Assembly (NCBI GenBank): GCA_934667845.1
Contig: CAKUMQ010000037.1
Location: forward strand, 1 to 25,512
Reading direction: 5' to 3'
Origin: an uncultured Eubacteriales bacterium
Lineage (GTDB): Bacteria; Bacillota; Clostridia; Oscillospirales; Acutalibacteraceae
Length of the DNA stretch: 25,512 nt
Part shown: positions 15,686 through 22,274 of the stretch, piece by piece
Layout: each line of letters begins with the position of its first letter
How positions within the stretch are numbered: the stretch's first letter is position 1
Notes under the pieces: generated by a model
Told to the model about the DNA's origin: nothing
The model's database searches: none
Seen by the model: the letters and a program-made list of their open reading frames with translations, nothing else
Program-made: the position numbers and the translations under genes

Positions 15686-16564
15686 TTACACCGCCCCGCA
15701 GGCGCGGGCTTTTTTCTTCGGCAAAAACGGAGAATCCAAAATCACGGTCTCCGGTTTTGCCTCCAAAAGCTCGGGGTGCTCCAGATAGGAGGCAAACTTG
15801 CGGAACGCATGGGCAAACAGCAGACCGGATCCGACGCGTTCATCCATCACGACACCGAGCGGAATATACCGCACCTCTGTCGGCACGCCGCCCACCAGTT
15901 CCAGATTCTTTTCCGGCGTTCCCATGGTGATAAACACGCTTGTCGTACCGAAATTGTAGATATGATGGTAGATCTCCTTTGTGCGGATGCTGGCAAGATT
16001 GGAAATGGTCAGGCTGGAGTGGAACGGACTGGCGTCGATCACGGCACGCGGCATCAACGCATGCTTGTCCAAAAATTTCAGAAGCGCCACGCCGAAGCGA
16101 AGCAGCCCGGGAATCCGCACCAGCGTACCCGCCACGCGGTCCATTCCGTTTTCTTCACTCGCCTTCCGGTTGGTGGTCACATATTCGTTGATCTTCCGGT
16201 TGACATCAAACAGCGTGTCATAGAGCGAAAATTCCACTTTGCCCATGGTGGCCTCCGACTCGGAGCCGGGCTTTAATACGACGAGCGCCACCTTGAAATC
16301 GTTGTGGGCGTACACCTTTTTGTTCACCACAAAGCGGTTCAGCTCGGGATTTTGCGCCACGACCCGCAGATAGGCCGTCAGCAAGAGCGCCATATGGCTG
16401 ACAGGGTGACCGTTTTTGCGGCAAAGATTCATATACTCGTGAATAGGCTTATACGGGAGCTTCACCGTAATATAGTTCAGAGAATCGCTGCGTTCCGCCA
16501 TAATATGAGGGACGACCGAATACATCGGATTGATGTCACGCACACGCTTTCCATCTTTTCTCAT
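15686..16564 (-). CDS. stand-alone 2-oxoacid dehydrogenase E2-like acyltransferase-fold protein
   Basis: A 292-residue protein resembling the catalytic domain of dihydrolipoamide acyltransferases (chloramphenicol acetyltransferase fold). It has no lipoyl or subunit-binding domain. N-terminal MRKDGKRVRDINPMYSVVPHIM, the SSLTISNLASI strand and the C-terminal PLGVVMDERVGSG match this family of lone Clostridia proteins. At the usual catalytic DHRxxDG position it reads DERVGSG (241-247): the catalytic His is Glu and the Asp is Ser, so normal E2 chemistry is unlikely. No E1 or E3 genes lie nearby. The ATG at 16564 has GGGAGGA 6 nt upstream and is preferred to an in-frame TTG at 16579. The biological role is unknown. 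Confidence 0.8.
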   Translation of the reverse strand: MRKDGKRVRDINPMYSVVPHIMAERSDSLNYITVKLPYKPIHEYMNLCRKNGHPVSHMALLLTAYLRVVAQNPELNRFVVNKKVYAHNDFKVALVVLKPGSESEATMGKVEFSLYDTLFDVNRKINEYVTTNRKASEENGMDRVAGTLVRIPGLLRFGVALLKFLDKHALMPRAVIDASPFHSSLTISNLASIRTKEIYHHIYNFGTTSVFITMGTPEKNLELVGGVPTEVRYIPLGVVMDERVGSGLLFAHAFRKFASYLEHPELLEAKPETVILDSPFLPKKKARACGAV

Positions 16565-16605
16565 ACTTTTTCCTCCCAAGTTGTGAACACACTATGAACA
16601 GGAGT

Positions 16606-16634
16606 AGTATACCATACTAATTTTTCAAATGCAA
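16606..16634 (-). promoter_or_regulatory. promoter of the acyltransferase-fold gene
   Basis: On the minus strand: TTGCAT (16634-16629), a 17-nt spacer and TATACT (16611-16606) with an upstream TGG (extended -10). An inverted repeat TAGTAT-ACC-ATACTA (16605-16619) covers the -10 box and could be an operator. Confidence 0.7.
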
Positions 16635-16705
16635 GAAAAAACATGACTTTTCGCCGATTTCGGACAATCTTTTCTTCAAAAAGCACAGATAACGCGTTTT
16701 TTCGG

Positions 16706-17068
16706 CTATTTACTCTTTGATCTTGCTCCTCCGACGGGGATCACGCGCACGGCTTTTCCCTCTTTGACACAGGCGGAGATCACAAACCGCGTTCCCGCAG
16801 AATGTCCGTCCCAGAACGCCAGAATTTCATCGGAATACCGGATGATCTCCAGATTGCGCATAAGCGGCGCTTTTTTTCCGTATTTGTCGTAGGCGGGCAA
16901 AAACACCTTTATCGGAATATGCAGAAGCTCCGCCAGCTCCGACGCATAGGAATCCACACCGACTGCACCGCCGCTGACGATCTCCGTCACATCCTCGGGA
17001 ATCTGCTTTAAAATGTCCAGCTTTACATGCTCGCCGACCTGACGGCTGCCTACGATGCCGATCTTCAT
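16706..17068 (-). CDS. SLOG-superfamily (DprA/YpsA-like) small protein
   Basis: A 120-residue protein consisting of one Rossmann-like SLOG domain. MKIGIVGSRQ supplies the first strand and loop, VSGGAVGVDSYASELA (31-46) is the nucleotide/ligand-binding signature, and LMRNLEIIRYSDEILAFWDG is the later conserved segment. SLOG domains bind nucleotides or modified nucleotides and appear in DprA, lysine decarboxylase-like (LOG) and YpsA proteins. Here there is no fused effector, so no function can be given. The ATG at 17068 lies 8 nt after GGAGG. A GTG three codons upstream sits too close to that site. It is divergent from spoIVB. Confidence 0.8.
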   Translation of the reverse strand: MKIGIVGSRQVGEHVKLDILKQIPEDVTEIVSGGAVGVDSYASELAELLHIPIKVFLPAYDKYGKKAPLMRNLEIIRYSDEILAFWDGHSAGTRFVISACVKEGKAVRVIPVGGARSKSK

Positions 17069-17100
17069 CCCTCTCACCTCCGCAGCCCTGCTGCCCGTTC

Positions 17101-17129
17101 AGTGTAACACATATCCGTCCGCCCGTCAA
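17101..17129 (-). promoter_or_regulatory. promoter of the SLOG gene
   Basis: On the minus strand: TTGACG (17129-17124), a 17-nt spacer and TACACT (17106-17101), about 30 nt upstream of the ATG. No clear SigF or SigG promoter for the divergent spoIVB was seen in 17130-17221. Confidence 0.65.
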
Positions 17130-17221
17130 GTATTGCCACCACTTCCAGTGTTCGCCCGCCATATTTCCGCACGGTACGGGAACAGTAAGCCTGTACATTT
17201 TCGAAAAAGGGATGGGATCGC

Positions 17222-18454
17222 ATGAAATTTGCCGTTCGCTGCCTGGCGGCCGTTTTGGCGGTGTGCTGCGCCGCCGTATGGGGACTGGCCGGATGGATGA
17301 CACAGACGCTGCCCGACCGCTACTGGGTCACGCAGGGCAACACACTGACGCCCTCGCCGCTCGTCAGCGGGCGCGCCGACAATGAGGGAGACACCGTAGC
17401 CGCCGCACAGCGCGAAGCGGGGAGCAACTACCCGCTGACTCTGCGGCTGTTTGACTGCATTCCCCTAAAGGGCGCCGTGGCTACCGTCGTCAACACGCCT
17501 GTCGTCGTTCCCTGCGGCACGCCGTTCGGTATCAAAATGTATACCGACGGCGTACTGATCGTGGGACTTACCGAGGTGGAGACAGCATCCGGGCTGAATA
17601 ATCCCGCAAAAAAAGCCGGTATTCGCGTCGGCGATGTCCTGCTTGCCATCGACGGAAAACCGGTCAACACCATCCGCGAAGTCTCCGACTGCATCGAAAA
17701 CTGCGGCGGGCGCGTTCTGGAATGGCGCATCCGCCGCAGCAACCTGGAATTTACTGTCCGTTTTGCCCCGATAAAGGGAACGGACAAGCAGTATAAAGCC
17801 GGCCTGTGGATCCGCGACAGCTCTGCCGGACTCGGCACCATGACCTTTTATGACCCCGAGACCGGACTGTTCGGCGGGCTTGGTCACGGGGTCAGCGATA
17901 CGGACACCGGCGACATCCTGCCCATTTCGACCGGCGAGGTCGTTCCCGCCCGTATTTTTAACGTGGTGCCGGGCGTTTCGGGACAGCCGGGAGAGCTTTG
18001 CGGCACATTTGAACCGGGTACGCTGGGGACACTTCTGAAAAACGGCGATACCGGCGTCGTCGGCACGCTTCTGAAAAAGCCCTCTCTCCGCGGCGCCATT
18101 CCCCTCGCCCTGCGCCAGCAGGTCAAAAAAGGACCTGTCCTGATCCTGACCACCTTAAACGGCAAGGAGCCGGACTGGTATGAGGCGGAGATCGAACAGA
18201 TCCGCCAAAACGACGGCAGCCAGAACCGCCATCTGATCCTGCACATCACCGACCCCGCCCTTTTATCGCGCACCGGCGGCATCGTGCAGGGGATGAGCGG
18301 TTCCCCCATTATACAGGACGGCAGACTCGTCGGCGCCGTGACCCATGTTTTTGTCAACGACCCCACCCACGGCTACGGCATTTTTGCCGAGACCATGCTG
18401 CGCACACTGCGGGAAACGGCAGAGGAAAGCGCGGGTCAGCAAAATGCATCCTGA
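17222..18454 (+). CDS. spoIVB: SpoIVB serine peptidase (S55)
   Basis: Sporulation signalling protease. In Bacillus, SpoIVB made in the forespore is secreted into the intermembrane space and triggers SpoIVFB-dependent pro-SigK processing. The 410-residue product has an N-terminal signal/anchor (MKFAVRCLAAVLAVCCAAVW), a PDZ domain (about 95-180, with AGIRVGDVLLAIDGKPV) and the S55 peptidase domain. That domain has the catalytic His in GGLGHGVSD (His222) and the catalytic Ser in GMSGSPIIQDGRLVGAVTHV (Ser359). ATG at 17222 with AAGGGATGGGA upstream. No recN or spo0A flank it, unlike the common arrangement. Its presence indicates a spore-forming lineage. Confidence 0.94.
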   Translation: MKFAVRCLAAVLAVCCAAVWGLAGWMTQTLPDRYWVTQGNTLTPSPLVSGRADNEGDTVAAAQREAGSNYPLTLRLFDCIPLKGAVATVVNTPVVVPCGTPFGIKMYTDGVLIVGLTEVETASGLNNPAKKAGIRVGDVLLAIDGKPVNTIREVSDCIENCGGRVLEWRIRRSNLEFTVRFAPIKGTDKQYKAGLWIRDSSAGLGTMTFYDPETGLFGGLGHGVSDTDTGDILPISTGEVVPARIFNVVPGVSGQPGELCGTFEPGTLGTLLKNGDTGVVGTLLKKPSLRGAIPLALRQQVKKGPVLILTTLNGKEPDWYEAEIEQIRQNDGSQNRHLILHITDPALLSRTGGIVQGMSGSPIIQDGRLVGAVTHVFVNDPTHGYGIFAETMLRTLRETAEESAGQQNAS

Positions 18455-18465
18455 ATGAAAAAGCG

Positions 18466-18501
18466 TACCGCCCGGTGCAAAACCGGGCGGTATGTTTTTT
18501 T
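18466..18501 (+). terminator. intrinsic terminator of spoIVB
   Basis: A perfect 11-bp stem TACCGCCCGGT/ACCGGGCGGTA with a GCAAA loop, then TG and seven T, 12 nt after the spoIVB stop. It marks the boundary between core sequence and the accessory island. Confidence 0.92.
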
Positions 18502-18610
18502 ATAGGATAAAAACACCTATCGGATCCGAAAAGTAAACTACAGGCAGAAGCAGATATTTTTCACAGGCTTTAAAGACAACAAACCCCACCACAATATCAT
18601 TACAGTCCCA

Positions 18611-18639
18611 TTGACGCCGCGGCGACGTCTGTATATTAT
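18611..18639 (+). promoter_or_regulatory. promoter entering the toxin/immunity island
   Basis: TTGACG (18611-18616), a 17-nt spacer and TATTAT (18634-18639). A GC palindrome CGCCGCGGCG lies in the spacer. Transcription would run through the truncated zinc-ribbon fragment and the plus-strand genes after it. Nothing else was recognised in 18502-18732. Confidence 0.55.
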
Positions 18640-18719
18640 ATAAATAGTATTTTTAAGCATTTCAAAAAATGGACGGAATGCTGTATCCAAGCGATGGATC
18701 CGATTTCAGGAAGATATGG

Positions 18720-18881
18720 AGAGGTGTATGGTATGTGTGAGCATTGTCAAAATGTAAAGATTCCACCGCTGTCCCGCCCCCTTTTCTCTGATCGGTATCG
18801 GTGCCCGGCGTGTGGTGCCGAGTTTCGGGAGGTGGTGCGGATCGGGGAAAAGAGGATCGGCACCCCCATTTTGGTGTGGAT
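18720..18881 (+). repeat. 162-bp direct repeat, left copy
   Basis: This matches 20796-20957 at the same length with 6 mismatches counted by eye and no gaps. It runs from the AGAGGTG ribosome binding site through the first 49 codons of the zinc-ribbon gene to GTGTGGAT. Outside these limits the two loci are unrelated. The repeats are 2,076 bp apart, start to start. Confidence 0.93.
18733..18881 (+). pseudogene. 5' fragment of a zinc-ribbon membrane protein gene
   Basis: The first 49 codons repeat the start of the intact gene at 20809, including the ATG, its ribosome binding site and the four cysteines (MCEHC and YRCPACGAEF). After 18881 the homology stops abruptly in the middle of the first hydrophobic segment (TPILVW) and Rhs sequence begins. 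The frame then runs as unrelated, non-Rhs residues to a stop at 19053. If translated, it would give a 107-residue product with a zinc ribbon and no proper membrane part. It is best read as a remnant created by insertion or recombination. The promoter at 18611 now drives this fragment. Confidence 0.85.
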
Positions 18882-19790
18882 GCTACAGGACTGCAGTATC
18901 TGCGGGCTCGGTATTATGATCCTACGTTGGGGCGTTTTACCCAACAGGATACTATGCCGGATCAGGGTAACCCCTATATCTACTGTAGCAACAATCCCGT
19001 CCTCTACTGCGACCCCTCCGGTCATTGCAAACGCTGGGGTATTCCGGATGTGAAGAGCGATATTATGATGATAAAATCGCTTTTTCCGGTGGATGGTTTA
19101 AAATATGAACGTGTGGAAATCAGTGCGGGGGATACTCCTTTCTACCGTGTTACTATGCAAGAGGGCTCCGATCTGTGTGCACATTATGTGCAACACTATA
19201 ATATGACGCATTCTGGCGGAGATGCTGATTCGTATCATTATGCATCTAGCACAAAATTTTTAGGATACAAGAATGCATACGCGGATAATCCGATAGTTGC
19301 AAATGCTCTTGCGCAATTTAAAGGTACATTAAATATGTCTCGCTGGGGATTTCAGCATAAGGATCCTATGTTTGATATTTTGTATCTAAAAGATATTTAT
19401 GTTCGCCAAGAGGTATTGAGCAAAGAAAGGGCTGTTCAAATCGCCCAGCAACGCCGATGGACGAAAGTACCATCTGATTTTCTTGATAGCATATTTCAAA
19501 ATTCGATTGAATACGTTATTGGTCTTGCGATAGGGGAGTGGTGGATAGGACCTGCATTTACATTTGCAGACTGGGTGTCTAAATTGCCGTGGACCTATCA
19601 AAAGCAAGTTGTTGATGGAACTTATTATTCCATTGCTGCCATTTATTCCAATCAATATGGCACGGAATTCATTGTTAATACAGTTGCATGTGATACGGAA
19701 CTCAGCTTGCTTGCCACATCACCACACTTGGGATTGCAAGGATATGACTCACGCTTCGATACGATCGAATGGTATCTGGAACTGCGATGA
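18882..19790 (+). pseudogene. orphan Rhs tip: end of Rhs core plus unrecognised C-terminal toxin-like domain
   Basis: Right after the repeat the reading frame gives the end of an Rhs core: GLQYLRARYYDPTLGRFTQQ, then NPYIYCSNNPVLYCDPSGH, ending near 19027. About 250 further residues form the variable domain (CKRWGIPDVKSDI to the stop at 19790), visibly richer in A/T. I do not recognise this domain. It has AHYVQHYNMTHSGGDADSYHY and one hydrophobic stretch (YVIGLAIGEWWIGPAFTFADWV). The Rhs frame does not match the upstream zinc-ribbon frame. No start with a ribosome binding site is present, only GTG codons within the foreign repeat. It is therefore probably a silent tip without its core. The candidate immunity gene starts 18 nt later. 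Confidence 0.85.
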
Positions 19791-19808
19791 TGAAAGGGAG
19801 AAAACGAA

Positions 19809-20174
19809 ATGTGTGATAAATGCAAAAATTGGGAAAAGCCCACGCTCATGCGCAGCCTTTACAGATTCCGGTATCGCTGCCCGGAGTGCGGGGCCGTGTA
19901 TCGACAAACCTGGCGTATAGGGAAACATAATATTATTACCCCTGTTATGTTTTTGTCATTGATTAGTGCGGCTACTTTCCTCCGTTTGCCTGTGATACCC
20001 TGGCTGCTGCCTTTTCCGCCCTATCACTTTGTAGACCATATGCTCACACGAGAGTCTTTCCTTTTTTACTATCCTTTCCTGGTGATTTATGCTTTCTGCC
20101 TGTTCTATTTTTTACTGAACCTGATCGTGTATCTTTTTTCGCACTATGAGCGATTGGAAAAGGGGGAGTATTGA
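19809..20174 (+). CDS. zinc-ribbon membrane protein, copy A (candidate immunity component)
   Basis: A 121-residue protein of unknown family. The N-terminus has two CxxC pairs, MCDKC and YRCPECGAVYRQ, about 20 residues apart, which fits a small zinc ribbon. Two or three hydrophobic segments follow (about 45-65 and 85-113). The ATG has AAGGGAG 8 nt upstream. It begins 18 nt after the Rhs tip stop, the usual place for an Rhs immunity gene, and its stop overlaps the next ATG (TGATG). It is a paralogue of the gene at 20809: the zinc ribbon is shared and the membrane part differs. The immunity role is inferred from position only. Confidence 0.75.
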   Translation: MCDKCKNWEKPTLMRSLYRFRYRCPECGAVYRQTWRIGKHNIITPVMFLSLISAATFLRLPVIPWLLPFPPYHFVDHMLTRESFLFYYPFLVIYAFCLFYFLLNLIVYLFSHYERLEKGEY

Positions 20175-20779
20175 TGTTTTCCCCGGAACTGCTGCTGTAT
20201 CTGATCCCCCTTGTATTATTATTCGCTGCCGTGTGGGTGGCCTCGCAGTTTTTGGTGAAGAAACGGCCTTGGAAGCTAATTGCGGCAGTGTCTGCCTTTG
20301 CGGTATCCGTGGCCATGGCTCTGTATGTGGTTCCTCTTTGGATCTATCAGATCCAGCGGGAGGATCTGCCGGAAACACTTTTGAAAAAGGTGGATTTTTC
20401 GGTCATGACACTGGAGCGATTGGAAAAGCTGGGATTTGACATCTGGGAGACAGCCCCGGAGGATCGGTATCAGTATGTTTACAAAAGCGATGCCAGTCAT
20501 GGACCGGAGAATTATTTCTATATCAGGCTCCAATATCCTCTAAAGGGGGTCAAACTTGAGGAAATGACAGATGTGCGGTATAAAAAAGCCTATGAGGATT
20601 TCTACTATACCTCAATAAAAAGCGGCTATGTGGATACGGTTGTCTGTTATATCATTGAGATAGTTTCACAGGATGGCCGACGATTTTGCTTGGAGGGACA
20701 ATTTGCGGACAAAAAACAGGAACATTATACCGATATGAATGCCTATCTGGAAAAGCTGTTAGAAGAATTCGCTGAGTGA
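20174..20779 (+). CDS. membrane-anchored protein, copy A (partner of the zinc-ribbon protein)
   Basis: A 201-residue protein with two N-terminal membrane segments (LLLYLIPLVLLFAAVWVA and LIAAVSAFAVSVAMALYVVP) and a soluble domain of about 140 residues. Motifs shared with its paralogue at 21179 are VPLWI.QI, VDF...T.E.L...GFD, YKKAY.DFYY, an IE.V..(D/N)G.R strand and the C-terminal YLEKLL. The ATG overlaps the stop of the zinc-ribbon gene by one base and has GGGGGAG 5 nt upstream, so the two are translationally coupled. The predicted topology would place the soluble domain on one face of the membrane, presumably outside. No family was recognised. Confidence 0.75.
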   Translation: MFSPELLLYLIPLVLLFAAVWVASQFLVKKRPWKLIAAVSAFAVSVAMALYVVPLWIYQIQREDLPETLLKKVDFSVMTLERLEKLGFDIWETAPEDRYQYVYKSDASHGPENYFYIRLQYPLKGVKLEEMTDVRYKKAYEDFYYTSIKSGYVDTVVCYIIEIVSQDGRRFCLEGQFADKKQEHYTDMNAYLEKLLEEFAE

Positions 20780-20795
20780 GTTTTGGAAAAAATAT

Positions 20796-20957
20796 AGAGG
20801 TGTATGGTATGTGTGAACATTGTCAAAATGTAAAGATCCCACCGCTGTCCCGCCCCCTTTTCTCTAATCGGTATCGGTGTCCGGCGTGTGGTGCCGAGTT
20901 TCGGGAGGTGGTTCGGATCGGGAAAAAGAGGATCGGCACCCCCATTTTGGTGTGGAT
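20796..20957 (+). repeat. 162-bp direct repeat, right copy
   Basis: Right copy of the repeat at 18720-18881. Here it is part of the intact zinc-ribbon gene at 20809. Recombination between the two copies would remove the Rhs tip and the copy A gene pair and leave one intact zinc-ribbon gene behind the promoter at 18611. Confidence 0.93.
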
Positions 20958-21162
20958 ACTCAATCTTCCGCTTTGGTCCTTTGGCGGTCTTATCTACCGT
21001 TTGGTCAATATCCTCCCCGCCTCTGCTTTTGTACATGGATGGAAATATTGGTTTTACTGCAGCGGCACCTATCAGCCCTTTTATTATTTCTATATGTTGT
21101 TTGCCTACCTTTTTCTGACAATACTGTTCTGTAGGTGTATATCACACTACGAGTTATCCTGA
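20809..21162 (+). CDS. zinc-ribbon membrane protein, copy B
   Basis: A 117-residue paralogue of the gene at 19809. It has MCEHC and YRCPACGAEFREVVRIG as zinc ribbon, then hydrophobic segments TPILVWILNLPLWSFGGLIYRL and YFYMLFAYLFLTILFC. The ATG at 20809 is chosen because AGAGGTG lies 6 nt upstream; the frame is open further upstream into the end of the preceding gene. Its first 49 codons are duplicated at 18733. It is followed after 16 nt by the anchored protein B, repeating the gene order of pair A. Function unknown; possibly immunity to a toxin tip no longer present here. Confidence 0.75.
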   Translation: MCEHCQNVKIPPLSRPLFSNRYRCPACGAEFREVVRIGKKRIGTPILVWILNLPLWSFGGLIYRLVNILPASAFVHGWKYWFYCSGTYQPFYYFYMLFAYLFLTILFCRCISHYELS

Positions 21163-21178
21163 CGGAGGGAACATAAAA

Positions 21179-21784
21179 ATGCGGAGTCAATGGTTGTTTT
21201 TACTTCCTATTGCATTTTTGTTGGCGGCAATAGGGATATTCCGGTATTATGGGAAGAGGCGGAAGTGGATCATGATACCTGTTTCGGCGACGGCTCTGGC
21301 GGTGTCCGTCGTGATGATGATCTATGCCGTGCCGTTATGGATCCTGCAGATCGATTCACGGGAGATCCCAAAAGCCGTGCTGGATACGGTGGATTTTGCC
21401 CTTCTCACTAAAGAAAATCTAACAGAAAAAGGATTTGACAGCAATGGGGGCGGTGGCTATCAATATTTTTACACCGAGTTTGAGAATCCGTCTGATAACC
21501 GATGGTATGAAAATCTGATCTATCTGCCGGTTGGCACGCTGCCGGATAAGGAGCTGAGAGATATTTCCTATAAAAAGGCATATGGGGATTTCTACTATTG
21601 CTCGACCCACACAAACATCGGTTCCGATGCCTTCTACATAGTGGAATTTGTGGACAAAAACGGATACCGGATCGAAGTCAGCGGCCGGTTTAGAGATAAA
21701 ACATACGACCACTTCAATGATATGTACGATTACTTGGAAAAGCTGCTGGATAAGATCAATGGCGAGGATAGGAAGACCTCCTGA
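21179..21784 (+). CDS. membrane-anchored protein, copy B
   Basis: A 201-residue paralogue of the gene at 20174. It has two N-terminal membrane segments (WLFLLPIAFLLAAIGIF and IMIPVSATALAVSVVMMIYAVPLWIL) and a soluble domain with TVDFALLTKENLTEKGFD, ISYKKAYGDFYY, YIVEFVDKNGYRIEVSG and YLEKLLDKI. A GGGGYQYFY stretch lies in the middle. GGAGGG lies 9 nt before the ATG. The sequence has clearly diverged from copy A while keeping its motif order and length, so the duplication is old compared with the nearly identical 162-bp repeats. Confidence 0.75.
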   Translation: MRSQWLFLLPIAFLLAAIGIFRYYGKRRKWIMIPVSATALAVSVVMMIYAVPLWILQIDSREIPKAVLDTVDFALLTKENLTEKGFDSNGGGGYQYFYTEFENPSDNRWYENLIYLPVGTLPDKELRDISYKKAYGDFYYCSTHTNIGSDAFYIVEFVDKNGYRIEVSGRFRDKTYDHFNDMYDYLEKLLDKINGEDRKTS

Positions 21785-21805
21785 CCGCACAGGGGGACGC
21801 CGCCT

Positions 21806-21836
21806 GCCGCGGAACTGTCAAAACGGTGGCTTTTTT
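21806..21836 (+). terminator. possible intrinsic terminator after pair B
   Basis: A short GCCGC/GTGGC stem (one wobble pair) with a 15-nt loop is followed by six T, about 20 nt after the stop of the anchored protein B. The stem is weak, so the call is tentative. Confidence 0.35.
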
Positions 21837-21943
21837 CGTGACGGACCGGTTGATTTGTGGAGCGCCGATCGGCAGGTATTGTTTGGCGTCCGCGCCTCTC
21901 TTTCGTTAAACTATGCGTACTTTGAGGAGGAACTATCCAACAT

Positions 21944-22240
21944 ATGGATAAAAAATTCAAGATAATCATCCTGATAATAGGGATCGCCGTTATCTACCTT
22001 TCCTTCTTCGCCCTGGCCTCGATAGCCGAAACGATCAATGCCTCTCAAACGTTGACAGCGCTTTCCACAGTGGTGATGCTGACTGAATTATCTGCTTTAT
22101 TGTGGTTCATTCGACGGGCGTTTTCCCTTCCGCTGTTAGTGAGACGGTTATTGTTATATTTGCAATGCTTGCTTGCGGTGGGGATCATAGGCTTGCTCAT
22201 TCATCTTATTGTCTGTTTCTTTAACCCTCATTACACCTGA
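21944..22240 (+). CDS. small three-TM protein
   Basis: A 98-residue protein made almost wholly of three hydrophobic segments (FKIIILIIGIAVIYLSFFAL, LSTVVMLTELSALLWFI and LLLYLQCLLAVGIIGLLIHL), with a lysine-rich N-terminus and positive residues between segments 2 and 3. GGAGG lies 13 nt before the ATG, which is longer than ideal. It stands between the duplicated pairs and the RDD protein on the same strand. No family recognised. Its size and place fit a toxin-immunity membrane protein, but that is inference. Confidence 0.6.
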   Translation: MDKKFKIIILIIGIAVIYLSFFALASIAETINASQTLTALSTVVMLTELSALLWFIRRAFSLPLLVRRLLLYLQCLLAVGIIGLLIHLIVCFFNPHYT

Positions 22241-22274
22241 CTCATATTTATTCAAAAATTCAGGAGGAATACAT

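Noticed and set aside
17130..17221. SigF/SigG promoter for spoIVB
   Set aside because: A forespore promoter is expected from family knowledge, but no convincing pair of boxes could be read.
18801..19790. A real 329-residue protein starting at GTG 18801
   Set aside because: The first 27 residues are the zinc-ribbon gene read in a wrong frame, and no ribosome binding site precedes the GTG. The Rhs tip is treated as an orphan fragment.
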